A stretch of 7,212 bases of DNA from Acidimicrobiia bacterium (GTDB lineage Bacteria > Actinomycetota > Acidimicrobiia > Acidimicrobiales > Ilumatobacteraceae), in contig JACDHN010000139.1 of the NCBI GenBank assembly GCA_013821025.1, positions 1-7,212 on the forward strand. Reading direction: 5' to 3'. This document shows positions 4,935 through 7,212 of the stretch, in pieces. Each line of letters begins with the position of its first letter. Positions within the stretch are counted from its first letter, which is position 1. The position numbers and the translations under genes are program-made. The notes below the pieces were generated by a model. The model was given only the letters and a program-made list of their open reading frames with translations, was not told the DNA's origin and did not search any database.

Positions 4935-7193
4935 CCGAAGCAGATCGGTCGGGCGATGGTGAGCCCGTGCGGCAGCGACGACCGCCTGGCCGAGGCTGAT
5001 CCCCCCGTCGTTGCACGGCACCTGTCGGTGGCGGAGCACGACGAAGCCGGCTGCCTCCAAGAGCCGGCTGACGTCACGCAACAGCACGACATTGGCGAAC
5101 ACGCCGCCGCTCAAGGCCACTGTGCCGAGGGCGGTCTCCGCACGTAGCCGCTGGCACATCGCTGCCACGCCTGCCGCCAGCCCATGATGGAATCGCGCGG
5201 CGATGCGTCCGCGCTCGACGCCGCCGCGACTGTCGGCGAGAGCGGCGGCGACGAGGTCACTGCCCACGAGCGTCGACCCGTCGATCGATACCGGGTAGGC
5301 GCCCGTTTCGCCGGGATCGACGATGGCCTCCAGCTCGATGGCGGCCTGGCCCTCGTAGTTGACGACGGTGCGCAGCCCGATCACTGCCGCTACGGCATCG
5401 AACAGCCTCCCCGCAGACGACGTCAGTGGTGAGTTGACACCGGCGCGAGTCATCGCCACGACGTCGTTCCAGCGCACGTCGTCGCCGAGCGCTCGGACGA
5501 TCGGCGCAGAATCAGCCTCACCGAGCACGTCGAGATAGGAGGCGGCCATTCGCCATGGCTCATCGGCCGCTGCGTCCCCGCCAGGCAGCGGCACAGGAGC
5601 CAGCCAGCCGGCACGTTCGAAACCGACCAGATCGGCCACCAGGAACTCACCGCCCCAGACGCTGCCGTCGGTGCCGTAGCCCGTACCGTCGAACGCCACG
5701 CCGATGACCGGGCCCTCGAGTCCGTTGTCGGCCAGACACGAGGCGATGTGGGCGTGATGGTGCTGAACCGCGATTGCTTCGATGTCCCGCTTCTCGGCCA
5801 GCTCGAGCGCATACGACGTGGACAGGTAGTCGGGGTGCAGGTCGTGGGCGACGATCTCCGGAGTGATCTCGAACAGCCGGCCGACATGCTCGATCGCTTC
5901 GCAGAACGACTCGTAGGCCTCGTAGTTCTTGAGATCGCCGATGTGGTGCGACAAGAAGACCTGCCGGCCGCGAGCCAGGGCGATCGTCGACTTGAGCTCT
6001 GCGCCGCACGCCAGGATGGGCACCCGGCTCGCCGACGGCACTGAGATCGGCGCCGGCGCATAGCCGCGGCTTCGGCGCAACAGGTATGGCGCTCCGTCCA
6101 CGGTCCTGACGACCGAGTCGTCGACCCGGATGTGGATCGGCCGGTCGTGGGTGAGAAGGCGATCGGCGATCGGGTGCAGCCGGGATCGGGCGTCGTCGTC
6201 GCGATAGGCGATCGGCTCGTCGGAGACGTTGCCCGACGTCAGCACGATCGGTTCACCGACAGCGGCCAACAGCAGGTGGTGCAGCGGTGTGTACGGCAGC
6301 ATCACACCGAGCTCGCCGGTCCCGGGGGCGATCGCCGACGCCACCGCGGCGCCGGGGAGGCGAGGCAGCAGCACGATCGGACGCGCCGGTGATCGCAGCA
6401 GCTCCTTTGCAGCTCCATCGATGATGCACAGTCCCGAAGCGGCATCGAGGTCGGACGCCATCACGGCGAACGGTTTGTCCTCGCGGTGCTTGCGCGCCCG
6501 CAGCCGGGCGACACCCGGCTCTGAGGAGGCGAGCACGGCGAGGTGGTAGCCGCCGAGTCCCTTGATCGCCACGATCTCCTCGGCCTGCAAGGCCGCCGCC
6601 ACGGCCTCGATCGAGATGTCGAGACGCGGCCCGCAGGCCGGGCAGCACACGGGCTGGGCGTGGAAGCGTCGGTCGGTGGGGTCCTCGTACTCGGCACGGC
6701 AGGCGTCGCACATGGCGAACGACGCCATCGTCGTGTTCGGCCGGTCGTAGGGGATCGTCGTCACGATCGTGTACCGGGGCCCGCAATTGGTGCAGTTCGT
6801 GAAGGCATAGCCGTACCGGCGATCGGCGGGGTCGGTGAGCTCGGCCAAGCAGTCGGCGCACGTGGCGACATCGGGCGAGACCAGCGTGGCGGCAGAACCA
6901 CCGATGCTCGCTCGGATCTCGAAACCTTCGGTGCCGAGCGTCGCCACGTCCTGGAGGGCGAATGAGTCCACGACTGCCAACGGCGGCGCACGGTCGACCA
7001 CCGCAGCGGCGAAGGACGTGACCCGATCGGCAGGGCCCTCGATCTCGATCACCACCCCTTCGGCAGTGTTCGTCACGTATCCGGCAAGCTGCAGCTCGGC
7101 CGCCAGCTGGTGCACATGGGGGCGGAACCCGACGCCCTGCACGATGCCGCGGACCGTGTATCGCTGCCGGACCAGCGGCGAATCCGAGACCAT
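4899..7193 (-). CDS. hypF: Carbamoyltransferase HypF, [NiFe]-hydrogenase maturation
   Basis: HypF (764 residues, normal length) turns carbamoyl phosphate and ATP into carbamoyl-adenylate and passes the carbamoyl group to the C-terminal Cys of HypE, the first step towards the CN- ligands of the hydrogenase iron. All domains are present. An acylphosphatase domain spans 9-95 (VQGVGFRP with Arg24; Asn42 in GYVTN). The double zinc finger has the exact CX2CX18CX2CX24CX2CX18CX2C spacing, with cysteines 112, 115, 134, 137, 162, 165, 184 and 187. A YrdC-like domain follows at about 190-385 (KHREDKPFAVM at 235-245, TSGNVSDEP at 319-327). The Kae1-like transferase domain covers about 390-745, with metal site HHHAH at 478-482, Asp502 in FDGTGYG, SGGVFAN at 695-701 and CNDGGISLGQ at 727-736. 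The start is ATG 7193; the frame stays open to the window edge, but homology begins at residue 9, so this start fits. No defect is seen. Confidence 0.97.
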   Translation of the reverse strand: MVSDSPLVRQRYTVRGIVQGVGFRPHVHQLAAELQLAGYVTNTAEGVVIEIEGPADRVTSFAAAVVDRAPPLAVVDSFALQDVATLGTEGFEIRASIGGSAATLVSPDVATCADCLAELTDPADRRYGYAFTNCTNCGPRYTIVTTIPYDRPNTTMASFAMCDACRAEYEDPTDRRFHAQPVCCPACGPRLDISIEAVAAALQAEEIVAIKGLGGYHLAVLASSEPGVARLRARKHREDKPFAVMASDLDAASGLCIIDGAAKELLRSPARPIVLLPRLPGAAVASAIAPGTGELGVMLPYTPLHHLLLAAVGEPIVLTSGNVSDEPIAYRDDDARSRLHPIADRLLTHDRPIHIRVDDSVVRTVDGAPYLLRRSRGYAPAPISVPSASRVPILACGAELKSTIALARGRQVFLSHHIGDLKNYEAYESFCEAIEHVGRLFEITPEIVAHDLHPDYLSTSYALELAEKRDIEAIAVQHHHAHIASCLADNGLEGPVIGVAFDGTGYGTDGSVWGGEFLVADLVGFERAGWLAPVPLPGGDAAADEPWRMAASYLDVLGEADSAPIVRALGDDVRWNDVVAMTRAGVNSPLTSSAGRLFDAVAAVIGLRTVVNYEGQAAIELEAIVDPGETGAYPVSIDGSTLVGSDLVAAALADSRGGVERGRIAARFHHGLAAGVAAMCQRLRAETALGTVALSGGVFANVVLLRDVSRLLEAAGFVVLRHRQVPCNDGGISLGQAVVAAARAHHRPTDLLRSEPRRTGAGDV

Positions 7194-7207
7194 CGCTCGC
7201 CATGCTA
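7194..7207 (-). promoter_or_regulatory. Candidate -10 box with very short or no leader before hypF
   Basis: On the minus strand TAGCAT (7207-7202) fits TANNNT and is followed by eight bases (GGCGAGCG) and ATG 7193, so transcription would start within about two bases of the start codon. No strong Shine-Dalgarno sequence is present; GGCGAG sits only two bases from the ATG, too close to act well. The -35 region would lie beyond the window, so only half of the promoter can be judged. Confidence 0.35.
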
Positions 7208-7212
7208 TGGCC

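Noticed and set aside
6253..7203. A 316-codon minus-strand frame beginning ATG 7203, just upstream of the hypF start
   Set aside because: It is the same strand but another frame inside hypF, with arginine-rich translation; hypF has every expected motif in its own frame.
1..7212. tRNA or rRNA genes, CRISPR arrays, insertion sequences, riboswitches
   Set aside because: No cloverleaf-like, rRNA-like, spaced-repeat, transposase or riboswitch pattern was seen by eye on either strand. Intergenic spaces are at most about 52 bases, apart from the 3324-3363 gap and the truncated junction.

Overview
The window is high-GC DNA with densely packed, often overlapping genes and strong G/C bias at third codon positions. 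The gene content (LivF/LivG-type ABC ATPases of the subtype seen near acyl-CoA and aromatic catabolism genes, a single-domain VOC protein, a SnoaL-like protein, HypF) suggests an actinobacterium. Class Acidimicrobiia is my best guess, but it is inferred from style only and not from a marker gene.

Left block (1-2273, + strand): a livF-type ATPase cut by the window edge, livG, a VOC-fold metalloprotein and an NTF2/SnoaL-like protein. Two of the junctions are 4-base stop/start overlaps (GTGA at 528-531, ATGA at 1878-1881) and the VOC gene has a clear AAGGAG ribosome site, so this looks like one operon. It probably combines a branched-chain amino acid-type (HAAT) uptake ATPase pair with two small catabolic or ring-modifying proteins. 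Permease, binding-protein and acyl-CoA ligase genes would lie left of the window.

Middle block (2307-3323, + strand): a 338-residue protein that reads as two fused GmhA-like SIS domains. The phosphate-binding loops survive only in the C-terminal half. The residues matching the GmhA catalytic His61, Glu65 and His180 survive only in the N-terminal half. It has a candidate leaderless promoter directly at its ATG.

Junction block (3364-4934): a minus-strand prokaryotic-type phospholipase A2 domain and a plus-strand MFS transporter stand head to head. The phospholipase lacks its signal peptide and N-terminal helices, and the transporter lacks the first part of TM1. The two break points nearly coincide (about 3622-3640) with no room for a promoter, so this is either a deletion between two divergent genes or an assembly chimera.

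Right block (4899-7193, - strand): a complete hypF, the carbamoyltransferase that starts assembly of the cyanide ligands of [NiFe]-hydrogenase. Its 3' end overlaps the 3' end of the MFS gene by 36 bases, and it too has a candidate short-leader or leaderless promoter. Its presence implies a [NiFe]-hydrogenase and the other hyp genes elsewhere, possibly just right of the window. The SIS-fusion gene may belong to the same hydrogenase neighbourhood, with the phospholipase/MFS pair lying between them.
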